From the NCBI RefSeq assembly GCF_019443445.1, contig NZ_CP080378.1, forward strand, positions 4,278,001 to 4,342,000: a stretch of DNA of 64,000 nucleotides, read 5' to 3'. This stretch comes from Massilia sp. PAMC28688 (GTDB lineage: Bacteria > Pseudomonadota > Gammaproteobacteria > Burkholderiales > Burkholderiaceae_D). The translations under genes were made by a program, and so were the position numbers. Below, piece by piece: positions 49,400 through 58,759 of this stretch (position 1 is its first letter; each line of letters starts with the position of its first letter). The notes under the pieces are model-generated. The model did not search any database. It had not been told where the DNA came from and saw only the letters and a program-made list of their open reading frames with translations.

Positions 49400-51640
49400 A
49401 TGGTGTCAATCGCCGCGCTGGGCAGCGCTACCACCCAGCTGGTACAGGGACTCGGTCCCGAGGACAGCGAACGGGTGCAGGCGGCGCTCGATTACGCCAG
49501 TGAGGCTTACCTCGACAAGGTGTGCGCGTCGGGCCAGAACGCGCTGGAGTTCGCGCTCGGCGTGGCCAGCACGCTCGCCTTCCTGCGCAGCGATGCTGAA
49601 ACGCGCATCGCGGGGCTCATGTTCGAACTGACCGTGCTCGATCCGCAGGCTGTCGCCGGCCTCGAAGGGCTGGTCGGCAAGGAAGCGACCGACCTTGTCA
49701 CCGGCGTGCGCCAGCTGATCCGGCTGCGCGACATGACGGTGGGGAAGGAGAGCGTGGGGCGTGGCAAGAACGCTGCCCAGCGCGCCGTGGCCCAGGTTGA
49801 GACGCTGCGCAAGATGCTGTTGGCAATGGCCAGCGACATGCGCGTGGTGCTGGTGCGCCTGGCCTCATGCGTGACGACGCTGCGCTATTTCGCCGACCAG
49901 AAGCTGTTCAACGACATGACCGAAGCGTACGGGCGCGAGACGCTGGAACTGTACGCGCCGCTGGCCAACCGGCTTGGCATCTGGCAGCTCAAATGGGAGC
50001 TGGAAGACCTGTCATTCCGCTTCATCGAACCGGATACCTACCGGCGCATTGCGAAAATGCTCGAAGAAAAGCGCATGATGCGCGAGGGCTTCGTGCAGAC
50101 CGCCATCGTGCGCCTGCAGACGGAACTGGCGGCGGCCGGCATCAAGGCGGAAGTGTTCGGGCGGCCCAAGCACATCTACAGCATCTGGAGCAAGATGCGC
50201 GGCAAGGAACTCGATTTCGCCGAACTGTACGACGTGCGCGCCTTTCGCGTGATTGTGGCCGACGACAAGACCTGCTACAGCGTGCTGGGCGTGGTCCACA
50301 ATATCTGGACCCCGATTCCCAAGGAATTCGACGATTACATCTCGCGCCCCAAGCCCAACGGCTACCAGTCGCTGCACACGGTCGTCACGGCCGAAGACGG
50401 GCGCCCGCTGGAAGTGCAGATCCGTACCCAGGAAATGCACAACTTCGCCGAATACGGTATCGCCGCGCACTGGCGCTACAAGGAAGAGGGCGGCTCAAAC
50501 TTCAAGGGCCAGAAGTATGACGAAAAGATCGCCTGGCTGCGCCAGCTGCTGGCGTGGAAGTCCGACGTGGCCGACGCGGTCGTGGGCCAGGAAGAGATTC
50601 AGCGCGAATGGGTGGAAAAACTCAAGTCGACCTCCCTCGACGACCGGATTTTCGTGCTGACGCCGCAAGCGCGGGTGCTGGAGCTGCCGGTGGGCGCCAC
50701 GCCGATTGACTTTGCCTACCACCTGCACAGTGAAGTTGGCCATCGCTGCCGCGGTGCGCGCGTGGACGGCGTCATGGTGCCGCTCAACACGCCGCTCAAG
50801 AGCGGGCAGACCTGCGAAATCATCACCGCCAAGGGGGCCCCTGGCACGGCCGGGCCATCGCGCGACTGGCTCAGTGCAGGCTACACGGTCAGCACCCGCA
50901 CCCGCGCCAAGGTACGGGCCTGGTTTCACGCGATCGACCTGCAGGAGACACTCTCGCACGGGCGCGCCATGGTGGAAAAATCACTCCAGCGCGAGGGCAA
51001 GACGGCCGTCAACCTGGAGTCGCTGGCGCACAAACTGGGCTTTAACAAGGTCGATGACCTGTTCATTTCCGTGGGCAAGGAGGAATTCAGCCTGCGCCAC
51101 GTGGAGCAGGCGCTGCACGAAACGGGCGAAGTGGTGGTCCCGGAAGATGCGGTTGTGCTCAACAAGAGCCGCGCATCGAGCGTGGAAAAGGGCGCCAACT
51201 CGGGCGTGCTCGTGGTGGGCACCGATGGCCTGATGACTGCGCTGGCCAAGTGCTGCAAGCCCGCACCGCCCGACGGCATCGTCGGCTTTGTCACGCGCGG
51301 CAAGGGCGTATCGATCCACCGCGCGACCTGCAAGAACTTTGCCGAGATGCGCGCCAAGGCGCCCGAACGCGTGATCCACACCGACTGGGGACGCACCGGG
51401 CAGGATACGGTCTACCCGGTCGATATCTTCATCCTGGCCGGTGACCGCCAGGGACTGCTGCGCGACATTTCCGAGGTGTTCTCGCGCGAGAAGATCAACG
51501 TCACCGGCGTGAACACGCAAAGTGCCAAAGGCCAGGCGCGCATGACCTTCACGGCCGAAATCGGGTCGACCGCGCAGCTGCAAAAGGCCCTGCTGGCGAT
51601 TGCGGAAGTGAGCGGAGTGCAGCAGGCCAACCGTCAATAG
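49400..51640 (+). CDS. relA: GTP pyrophosphokinase, (p)ppGpp synthetase
   Basis: 746 residues. The N-terminal HD-like hydrolase domain has lost its metal-binding HD pair (AFLRSDAETRIAGLMFE), so it is a synthetase-only RelA rather than SpoT/Rel. Synthetase domain about 240-370 with FGRPKHIYSIWSKMRGK and DVRAFRVIV; TGS about 415-480 (DDRIFVLTPQARVLELPVGATPIDFAY); zinc-finger-like CCKPAPPDGIVGFVTRGKGVSIHRATC; and a C-terminal ACT domain (about 670-746, DRQGLLRDISEVFSREKINVTGV). It makes the stringent-response alarmone on starved ribosomes. Co-directional with the genes before and after. The downstream Mla-like genes begin 2 bp after the stop. Confidence 0.95.
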   Translation: MVSIAALGSATTQLVQGLGPEDSERVQAALDYASEAYLDKVCASGQNALEFALGVASTLAFLRSDAETRIAGLMFELTVLDPQAVAGLEGLVGKEATDLVTGVRQLIRLRDMTVGKESVGRGKNAAQRAVAQVETLRKMLLAMASDMRVVLVRLASCVTTLRYFADQKLFNDMTEAYGRETLELYAPLANRLGIWQLKWELEDLSFRFIEPDTYRRIAKMLEEKRMMREGFVQTAIVRLQTELAAAGIKAEVFGRPKHIYSIWSKMRGKELDFAELYDVRAFRVIVADDKTCYSVLGVVHNIWTPIPKEFDDYISRPKPNGYQSLHTVVTAEDGRPLEVQIRTQEMHNFAEYGIAAHWRYKEEGGSNFKGQKYDEKIAWLRQLLAWKSDVADAVVGQEEIQREWVEKLKSTSLDDRIFVLTPQARVLELPVGATPIDFAYHLHSEVGHRCRGARVDGVMVPLNTPLKSGQTCEIITAKGAPGTAGPSRDWLSAGYTVSTRTRAKVRAWFHAIDLQETLSHGRAMVEKSLQREGKTAVNLESLAHKLGFNKVDDLFISVGKEEFSLRHVEQALHETGEVVVPEDAVVLNKSRASSVEKGANSGVLVVGTDGLMTALAKCCKPAPPDGIVGFVTRGKGVSIHRATCKNFAEMRAKAPERVIHTDWGRTGQDTVYPVDIFILAGDRQGLLRDISEVFSREKINVTGVNTQSAKGQARMTFTAEIGSTAQLQKALLAIAEVSGVQQANRQ

Positions 51641-51641
51641 C

Positions 51642-52455
<814 letters not shown>

Positions 52456-52465
52456 GGACTGCATC

Positions 52466-53407
52466 ATGAATGAAAATGACGCCGAGTCGCCCGCCGAACC
52501 GGTCGCCCATGTCGAGATCAAGGCCGTGATCCTGCTGGTGCTCATGGGGGCGCTGGTGCTGACCTTCCTGCTCTACATCATGTACGCGCGCGGCGTGTTT
52601 GAAAATACCCAGCGCCTGATACTGCTGTCGGAAGACTCGGAAGGCGTCATTCCGGGCATGGATGTCACGTTTTCCGGCTTTCCCATCGGCCGCGTGCAGC
52701 GCGTGGAGCTGGCGCCGGACGGCAAGGCGCGCATTTTGGTGGACGTGACACAGAAGGACGCCAAGTGGCTGCGCTCGTCGAGCGTATTCACGGTCGAGAA
52801 AAGCATGGTGGGCGAAACGCGCATCCGTGCCTATTCCGGCATCCTCACCGATCCGCCGCTGGAAGACGGCGCGGTGCGCACCGTGCTGCGCGGCGACACG
52901 GCCGCCGAAATTCCCAAGCTGGTGGCGAGCGCGCGCACGCTGCTCGAAAACCTGGACAACATGACGCGCGACGGCTCAGCGATCAACAACACCCTGGCCA
53001 ATATCGAAGCGGTGACGGGGCGCTTCAGCGGCAAGTACGGCATGCTCGGCGGCGCGCTGGGCAGCGACGACGAGGCGCGCAAGATGCTGCAAACGCTCGA
53101 CCGGGTGGACGCGCTGCTGATCAAGACGGACCAGCGCGTGTTCGGCAAGGCCGGCGTCATGGATGATACCCAGGCAGCGGTACGCCAGCTCAACGTGGTG
53201 CTCAAGGATGCCAGCGCAAGCCTGAAGAAGGTGGACGCCGTGCTGGTGGAGGCGCAGGCGGCTGCCAGCAATGCCAAGGATGCCACCCAGGACCTGGGCG
53301 CATTGCGGGCGGAAGTCGATGCCAGCCTGCGCAAGGTCACCCGGCTGATCGAGGAGATCAACCGCAAGTGGCCATTTGCCCGCGAACAGGAGCTCAAGCT
53401 GCCATGA
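52466..53407 (+). CDS. MCE/MlaD domain protein
   Basis: 313 residues. A membrane anchor (about 17-42, IKAVILLVLMGALVLTFLLYIMYARGV), a single MCE domain (about 50-130; VIPGMDVTFSGFPIGRVQRVELA, VGETRIRAYSG), then a long coiled-coil region (about 150-300; RTLLENLDNMTRDGSAINNTL, DASASLKKVDAVLVEAQAAASNAK). MCE proteins bind and ferry lipids across the periplasm as hexamers. GAGGA precedes the ATG. The 4-bp overlap with the following lipoprotein gene suggests coupling. The partner permease is frameshifted and no ATPase gene is present next to it. Confidence 0.9.
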   Translation: MNENDAESPAEPVAHVEIKAVILLVLMGALVLTFLLYIMYARGVFENTQRLILLSEDSEGVIPGMDVTFSGFPIGRVQRVELAPDGKARILVDVTQKDAKWLRSSSVFTVEKSMVGETRIRAYSGILTDPPLEDGAVRTVLRGDTAAEIPKLVASARTLLENLDNMTRDGSAINNTLANIEAVTGRFSGKYGMLGGALGSDDEARKMLQTLDRVDALLIKTDQRVFGKAGVMDDTQAAVRQLNVVLKDASASLKKVDAVLVEAQAAASNAKDATQDLGALRAEVDASLRKVTRLIEEINRKWPFAREQELKLP

Positions 53408-54042
53408 AAAACCTCGCTTTGATGATTGCAGCGGTTCTCGCTGCCGGCTGCGGCAGCAAAGCCGTGCAGCCGGACTGGAAGACCAACGCCGGCTCTTCGC
53501 TCAAGGCGTACAGCCAGGCCTACCTGAAGGGCGAGAGCACGAGGGCTGATGCCGAATTTGCGCGCGCCCGGAGCGAAATGGCCAGTACCGGCCGCCCGGA
53601 CCTGGTGGCGCACGCGGAGCTGTACCGCTGCGCCACGCGCACTGCGGCGCTGGAGATGGACGATTGCCCCGGCTTCGCCGCGCTGGTGCAGGACGCCACG
53701 GCGGCCGAACGGGCCTACGCGCAATACCTCACCGGCCGCTGGGAGGGACTCGATGCCGCCCTGCTGCCAGAGCAGCACCGCGCGGTGGTGCAGGGCAGGG
53801 GGGCGCTGTCGGCGATTGCCGATCCGTTGTCGCAACTGGTGGCAGCCGGGGTGCTAATGAGGGCGGGCCGCGTCACGCCGGCCGATATTGCTGCGGCCAC
53901 CGCAACCGCATCGGCCCAGGGCTGGCGCCGGCCATTACTGGTGTGGCTGGGCGTGTCGCACCAGCGCGCCATGGCGGCGGGCGACACGGCAGAAGCGGCG
54001 CGGCTGCAGCGCCGCATCGATCTGGCGGCAGGGACCAAGTGA
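53404..54042 (+). CDS. Lipoprotein of the MCE transport operon
   Basis: 212 residues with a lipoprotein signal (MKNLALMIAAVLAAGC, Cys16). The rest is helical with no recognised domain: GSSLKAYSQAYLKGESTRADAEFARARSEM, a paired-Cys segment (YRCATRTAALEMDDC), and RLQRRIDLAAGTK at the end. It overlaps the MCE gene by ATGA and the next gene by GTGA, so all three are probably translated together. By position it could be an auxiliary outer-membrane partner for the MCE protein; the ABC-type auxiliary lipoprotein family (PF03886) was considered, but no signature was seen. Confidence 0.75.
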   Translation: MKNLALMIAAVLAAGCGSKAVQPDWKTNAGSSLKAYSQAYLKGESTRADAEFARARSEMASTGRPDLVAHAELYRCATRTAALEMDDCPGFAALVQDATAAERAYAQYLTGRWEGLDAALLPEQHRAVVQGRGALSAIADPLSQLVAAGVLMRAGRVTPADIAAATATASAQGWRRPLLVWLGVSHQRAMAAGDTAEAARLQRRIDLAAGTK

Positions 54043-54371
54043 TCCGGCGCCTGGCACTGGCATGCGCGATTCTTGCGGCGTCTGATGCGCTGGCGGCCCC
54101 GAGCCAGTGTTTCGGGCGGGCCGCTGCGGGCCGGCTGGAACACGGCGTGCGCCTGCCCCTGGCCGGGACCAACTACACCTCGTACAGTACCATCGCCGCT
54201 GTCCACGCGGGCATCGGCCAGGTGATCCTGGACCCTGCCTTCACGGTGCAGTTGCTGGCAACCCGCCGCGGCCCGTATCTCCAGCGCCACGTCAAATTTA
54301 TGAAAGGCAAGCCGTGGGTCCGGCATGACGAGCATTACCATGTCGACTTCGCCGTGCCTTGCCGTCCCTGA
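54039..54371 (+). CDS. Small exported protein with a MepA-like C-terminal motif
   Basis: 110 residues from a GTG overlapping the previous stop (GTGA). A signal peptide (IRRLALACAILAASDALAAP) precedes RLPLAGTNYTSYSTIAA and a C-terminal MKGKPWVRHDEHYHVDFAVP. The last segment resembles the GHDxHxHV zinc-site region of MepA (M74) murein endopeptidases, and the NYTSYS stretch their N-terminal part, but it is less than half the length of MepA (about 270). It may be a trimmed relative or a coincidence. Last gene of the Mla-like run; the stop is followed by a 258 bp gap holding a sigma-54 promoter. Confidence 0.6.
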   Translation: MIRRLALACAILAASDALAAPSQCFGRAAAGRLEHGVRLPLAGTNYTSYSTIAAVHAGIGQVILDPAFTVQLLATRRGPYLQRHVKFMKGKPWVRHDEHYHVDFAVPCRP

Positions 54372-54501
54372 TCCTTGACCTTACGTGCGCGCTTTCATGG
54401 CGCGCGGCCGGCAGCGCGGTTGTCGCCAAACTTTACACTCGTGCAGTGCTCGCGCCTGCTATTGACCCGTGGCGCCACGAGGGCTGTGAAAACTCCTGAA
54501 G

Positions 54502-54517
54502 TGGCATGAATATTGCT
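54502..54517 (+). promoter_or_regulatory. Sigma-54 (-24/-12) promoter of the PEP-CTERM gene
   Basis: TGGCATGAATATTGCT has the GG and GC dinucleotides exactly 10 bp apart, as in TGGCACG-N4-TTGCW. One base of the -24 element differs. A start point near 54529 would give a 100-nt leader before the ATG at 54630. PEP-CTERM genes in related bacteria are known to depend on RpoN and PrsR. Confidence 0.7.
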
Positions 54518-54629
54518 AATCGCCATCTTTGCGTTCAGGCGCCCGCCTGGCGCATTCAAGCTGTCACAGTCGCGCCGGCGGCAACATCCACCTCCGGCGC
54601 ACATTGCTGACTAACTGTTCGGAGAAGAG

Positions 54630-55550
54630 ATGAAAAATTATATTTCCGCAATATTTGCCGCTGGATCGCTTATCGTTGCTTCGCAGGCGTGGGCCTCGCC
54701 AACCCTGACCACCTTCGGGTCCAGCGCCCAGACCGGCGTATTTGACTGTGCGTGGAACGCTGCCCGCACGGCCTGCAATCTCGTGTCAAACGATGATTAC
54801 AATGGCACGACCGTGCACCGGCCGACGGGCGTCTTGTCGCAATCGAGCGACGCGCGCGGCAGCGCATGGGCCAGCGCTGAAATCAGCACAACGTCTTATC
54901 TGCCTTCATTGCACGCCTACGCCTACAGCAATCCGGCGGCCACCGGCCCGTCGAACACGAACTATGGCGGCAGTTCCTGGGCCGACGCCAATGTATGGGG
55001 CGTTCAGGGCTATACCTATACTGGCGACACGCCGTTTCTGCTGACGTTGACAGCGACGCTCGATTCCGTCTTTTCCCGGCCCAACGTGGACCGCCAGGGT
55101 AATCATTCGACCTTCCAGGTCAGCATTTTCGACACGAGCGGATATTCTTTCGGATATTCGGACAACGGTCTGGCAGGGGAAGAACTGTGTCCCATCCTGT
55201 TCGCCGGACCGGTCCGTGGCCGCTGTCTGAACATGCCGGCAGTCTTCGCCAGGGGTTCAGAGACCTTGTACGACACCGGGATGGTCTCGACGACCGTCAA
55301 CTATCTGCTGACGCCAGGGCAGAGTTTCTTTGTCGGCGCCTTCCTGGACGCGAGTGTGTGCTGTGGCGCCACCGTCGATTCGAGCCACTCGCTCAATATG
55401 CTGTTCAACGATGCGACGCTCCTGCGCAGCTTCGCTGTGCCAGGCGCCGTGGTAGCAGTGCCGGAGCCGGCCAGCTTGCCTGCCGCGCTTCTGGCGCTGG
55501 GCATTCTCGCCGGCATGCGGCGCCAGACGTGGAGAAAAGCCGCCGCCTGA
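54630..55550 (+). CDS. PEP-CTERM sorting-domain surface protein
   Basis: 306 residues. A signal peptide (about 1-23, YISAIFAAGSLIVASQAWA), a Ser/Thr/Asn/Gly-rich beta-sandwich body with two Cys pairs, and a C-terminal sorting signal: VPEPASLPAALLALGILAGMRRQ (VPEP motif, hydrophobic helix, basic end). An exosortase (EpsH/XrtA type, not in the window) would process it, and such proteins are linked to exopolysaccharide and floc formation. A GGAGAAGAG ribosome site precedes the ATG. A sigma-54 promoter lies upstream. Body function is unknown. Confidence 0.92.
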   Translation: MKNYISAIFAAGSLIVASQAWASPTLTTFGSSAQTGVFDCAWNAARTACNLVSNDDYNGTTVHRPTGVLSQSSDARGSAWASAEISTTSYLPSLHAYAYSNPAATGPSNTNYGGSSWADANVWGVQGYTYTGDTPFLLTLTATLDSVFSRPNVDRQGNHSTFQVSIFDTSGYSFGYSDNGLAGEELCPILFAGPVRGRCLNMPAVFARGSETLYDTGMVSTTVNYLLTPGQSFFVGAFLDASVCCGATVDSSHSLNMLFNDATLLRSFAVPGAVVAVPEPASLPAALLALGILAGMRRQTWRKAAA

Positions 55551-55603
55551 CCTATAAAAGTCATATCGCGGCCGTGCTGCTCATGCGCTCGGTCGCGCCC
55601 GCT

Positions 55604-56647
55604 TCAGGGCCGGCGTAACTCGAATCGCCACTCGCGCCCGCGTGGCTTGTAAATCCACATGAGTGGGTTGAAGGCGATGAAGTCCTCGTCTTGGTACTGG
55701 CGGATGGCGCTCATCGCCGTGCGGGCAGATTCGGCCAGCGCCCGGTAGGACTCCCCGAAAGACGCTTTCGACATATCGATTTCCGTTTCGTTGATCATCA
55801 TGCCGCCTCCGCGCATGGCTGTGGTGATGGCTTCCACAGTGGCATTCAGCGTTTTCACGGCTTTGATGCGCGCTTGCCGCGATTCTGGCATCGCACTGAT
55901 GTCGAAGTCATCGAACCGGGTGCCGGGATCGTCGTGGCGCAGGTCCGATGCCGGTCCTTCGACCAGATTCCAGCCGCGCCAGGTGACCCGGTTGAACAGG
56001 GTGACAATCGCGTCATTGTCAACACGTACGTCAGTGACAAAGTTAATGGCAAGGTTGGTCGCGCGGGAGCGCTCAATGCCGTACAAGTTCATCATCATCT
56101 CGACAATGGGCTTGCGGTCAGACGTCTTTTTCGCAAGCGCTACGGCAAAGTTCCAGAAAACCTTGAGCTGCTCGAACGAGATGTTATGGTGCAGCGCGAA
56201 ATTGTCGAAGGACTTTGTGGTACGGCCGTCCGTTGCATTGACCGGGTACACGGTTTTCCAGGGCATGGGCTTGCGAGGACGGTAAACATAGACGTTTTTC
56301 ACGCCCACGGCAGGCGAGGGGCCGTGCGTTGCTTCGTACGAAGCCTTCAACATCTGCTGCTTGCCGCCGTATTTGCCCATCAAATACAGGTATTGGCGCA
56401 TATTGTCCTTGGCCTGCTCCTGGCCGTCGCCGGGGTCGACGTTAAGCTGCACCATCTCGATCCCGTCCGTCACAGTCGCCATTTTCTGGCCTGGCAGGGT
56501 CCTGGCCGCGAGTTGGCCAGTGGCATGATCGACGGCGTAGATCTGGCACAGCATGACCGCATCGCCCGATGTCTTTTTGCCGGCCCAGGAGTCGGGCATG
56601 TCGCCGCGCTGATTATCCTTGCTGAAGAACCCCGTGCTTGTCAGCAT
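55604..56647 (-). CDS. Hypothetical protein, family not recognised
   Basis: 347 residues without signal peptide or membrane span. Sequence blocks worth noting: MVQLNVDPGDGQEQAKDNMRQYLYLMGKYGG, a long helical central part (DRKPIVEMMMNLYGIERSRATNLAINFVTDVRVDN), RVTWRGWNLVEGPASDLRHDDPGTRFDDFDISAMP, and MSAIRQYQDEDFIAFNPLMWIYKPRGREWRFEL. A strong GGAGAGTG site precedes the ATG. It is isolated: the PEP-CTERM gene converges on it and 414 bp of non-coding DNA lies upstream. No partner suggests a role. Confidence 0.7.
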   Translation of the reverse strand: MLTSTGFFSKDNQRGDMPDSWAGKKTSGDAVMLCQIYAVDHATGQLAARTLPGQKMATVTDGIEMVQLNVDPGDGQEQAKDNMRQYLYLMGKYGGKQQMLKASYEATHGPSPAVGVKNVYVYRPRKPMPWKTVYPVNATDGRTTKSFDNFALHHNISFEQLKVFWNFAVALAKKTSDRKPIVEMMMNLYGIERSRATNLAINFVTDVRVDNDAIVTLFNRVTWRGWNLVEGPASDLRHDDPGTRFDDFDISAMPESRQARIKAVKTLNATVEAITTAMRGGGMMINETEIDMSKASFGESYRALAESARTAMSAIRQYQDEDFIAFNPLMWIYKPRGREWRFELRRP

Positions 56648-57061
56648 GTTTCACTCTCCACAAAAAACCCATGGGGAAAACGCAAAGTGCAAGCATTGCA
56701 CATTGGTCGCTGTGGTTTTCAAAGGGTCTCTCTGGAAGAAACCGGCCGCGCGAGTGGCTCAGTGCAAACCGTTTCTTATTCGCAATGCAAGCTTGACTAA
56801 GCCTTAACTCTGATGGGCGTTTGTCGACGTCGGCGCGTGCATGTCGTGACGCGCCTTTGCAGCCTGCCCCGTCAGGAAAATGCCTGGATGTGACGACCGA
56901 TTTATTCGAAGCGCACGAACGTGCTGCAGGATTAATTTCTTACGGCTATATGAAAACCGTTGCCTTAAAAAAAGTGTTGTGAATGCAGCAGCGAGGGGCT
57001 TCACCGATCAATTGTCGCAGTACAATAAATCATAACGTCAAACAATGTACAAGGGACGTTC
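56648..57061. other. Intergenic region, nothing identified
   Basis: About 410 bp, AT-richer than its flanks, between the divergent hypothetical and Sel1-repeat genes. Read in both strands, no gene, terminator or recognisable operator was found. Confidence 0.6.
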
Positions 57062-57769
57062 ATGGCTTATCGAAATTTCCGACTGGCTTTACTGGCGAGC
57101 GTGATGGCAGCCGCCACCATTTCCGCACAGGCTTCCACGGTAGAGGTACCGCTGGAAAGGACACGCTTACTGGCGCTCCAGGACGATCCGCAGGCGCAAT
57201 TCGACCTCGCCGTTTATCACGACAAAGGCATTGGCGTTGCACTCAACAAGATGGCAGCGGCCCAGTGGTACCAGAAAGCCGCCAGCCGGGGGCATAGCAA
57301 GGCACAGTACAACCTGGCACTGCTGCACATCAATGGCGAAATTGGCCCAGTCGACCATAAATCAGCCTTGTCATTGCTGACCGCGGCCGCTGAGCAGGGA
57401 CTGGCGGCAGCGCAATATAACCTGGGCGTGATGCTGGCCAACGGCATGGGCACGGCCCGTGACCCCAAGGCTGCCGCTGCGTGGTACGAAAAGGCGGCAG
57501 CCGCGGGCAATATGGACGCGGCAGTCAACCTGGCGTCCATGTTGCGCACCGGCCGCGGTGTTGAGAAGGATCTTGCGCGATCGGCAAACCTGTACCGCAA
57601 GGCAGCCGAAGGCGGCAACGCCGTGACGATGGAGCGCCTTGGTTATCTCCATGCGACCGGCCAGGGCGTGCCGAAGGACGCGGTGCTGGCCACCAAATGG
57701 ACGGCAATGGCGGAGCTGGCAGGAGTCAAGCCGCTTGAACGGGACAAAATCATCTCGGCGACGCCCTGA
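57062..57769 (+). CDS. Sel1-repeat (SLR/TPR-like) exported protein
   Basis: 235 residues with a signal peptide (about 1-26, FRLALLASVMAAATISAQAS). Five Sel1-like repeats follow from about residue 40: DPQAQFDLAVYHDKGIGVALNKMAAAQWYQKAASRGHSKAQYNLALLHIN and successive copies (AAQYNLGVMLANGMGTARDPKAAAAWYEKAAAAGNMDAA, GNAVTMERLGYLHATGQGVPKD). Such repeats mediate protein-protein contact. A periplasmic or outer-membrane location is expected. It overlaps the convergent flavoprotein gene by 20 bp. Upstream is a long AT-rich spacer that must hold its promoter. Confidence 0.9.
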   Translation: MAYRNFRLALLASVMAAATISAQASTVEVPLERTRLLALQDDPQAQFDLAVYHDKGIGVALNKMAAAQWYQKAASRGHSKAQYNLALLHINGEIGPVDHKSALSLLTAAAEQGLAAAQYNLGVMLANGMGTARDPKAAAAWYEKAAAAGNMDAAVNLASMLRTGRGVEKDLARSANLYRKAAEGGNAVTMERLGYLHATGQGVPKDAVLATKWTAMAELAGVKPLERDKIISATP

Positions 57770-58667
57770 ATTGTCGTGGCAGCGCATTGTGGATAGCAGT
57801 GGCCGCCACGGCCGCCTGGCCTGCTGCCACGCTAATTTGATTCAATCCCTTGACCACGTCGCCCACGGCGTACAGGCCCGGCACAGTGGTACGCTGGTGC
57901 TCGTCGACTTCGAGCTCCATGCAGTTGCCGGTCCTGGCGCCTAGTTCCTGGGCCAGATCCGAGCGCGCCGCTTCGCCCAGCATGGGATAGACCACATCGA
58001 AGTGGTGCGCTTCGTCGTCTGCCGTGTGCAGGATGGGCGTCATGTCCTCGCTCATGGTGATTCCCTTGAGCGGCGCAAGCACATATCGCACATTGGCGGC
58101 CTCCAGCTTGCGGCGCTGCTCGCCGTCGAGCCGCACTTCGTCCCGTTCAAACAGCGTGACGCTTGATGAAAACGTGCGCATGAACAGGGCGTGGCCCACG
58201 GGATTGGTATCGGATGACACGATGGCGATTCGCTTGTCGAGCACGTCAAAGCCGTCGCAGACGGGGCACAGCCTGACGGCGCCGGCCGCGACTGCCTCGC
58301 GCCAGTTTTCAATGGGAAGGCCAGCGTCTGCAATGCCCGTGGCAAGCAAAACGGTGCGGGCGCGCAATTGCCCACCGTCGTACTCTGCCACGAACAGGTC
58401 GCCTTCCTTGCGCAAGGCCGTCACTTCCCCTTCAGTCACCTCGCCGCCGTAGTTGCCCAGCTGGCAGCGCAGGTTGTCCAGCAATTGAAAGCCCTTGATC
58501 CCGTCCGGAAAGCCCGGGAAGTTGTGGGTGACGGGAATGAGATCGAGCCGGCTGCGGCCCTTGTCAATGACGATGGTTTCGCGGCGAAAGCGGCGCAGGT
58601 AGATGGCGGCGGTAAGGCCCCCGGGGCCGCCGCCAATGATGAGGGTGTCATGCACTTGGATAGTCAT
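57750..58667 (-). CDS. Thioredoxin-reductase-like FAD-dependent oxidoreductase
   Basis: 305 residues from the ATG at 58667. FAD motif TLIIGGGPGGLTAAIYLRRF (about 7-27), a CPVCDGFD redox-type motif (CxxC, about 136-144), NADPH-binding SSDTNPVGHALF, and VPGLYAVGDVVKGLNQ at the C-terminus. Length and CxxC(D) position match thioredoxin reductase (Cys-Ala-Thr-Cys-Asp), but no thioredoxin gene is linked. It could equally be a ferredoxin/flavodoxin-NADP or YumC-type reductase lacking a defined partner. Single gene; overlaps the Sel1 gene by 20 bp. Confidence 0.87.
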   Translation of the reverse strand: MTIQVHDTLIIGGGPGGLTAAIYLRRFRRETIVIDKGRSRLDLIPVTHNFPGFPDGIKGFQLLDNLRCQLGNYGGEVTEGEVTALRKEGDLFVAEYDGGQLRARTVLLATGIADAGLPIENWREAVAAGAVRLCPVCDGFDVLDKRIAIVSSDTNPVGHALFMRTFSSSVTLFERDEVRLDGEQRRKLEAANVRYVLAPLKGITMSEDMTPILHTADDEAHHFDVVYPMLGEAARSDLAQELGARTGNCMELEVDEHQRTTVPGLYAVGDVVKGLNQISVAAGQAAVAATAIHNALPRQFRASPR

Positions 58668-58759
58668 GCAGCCATTGTGGGCGGTACGGCGCCTGCGGCC
58701 AATCGGCACTCGTCCCGGTCACGGGTAAGACAGCGCCGACACCGGCCTGCACGGGGGCA

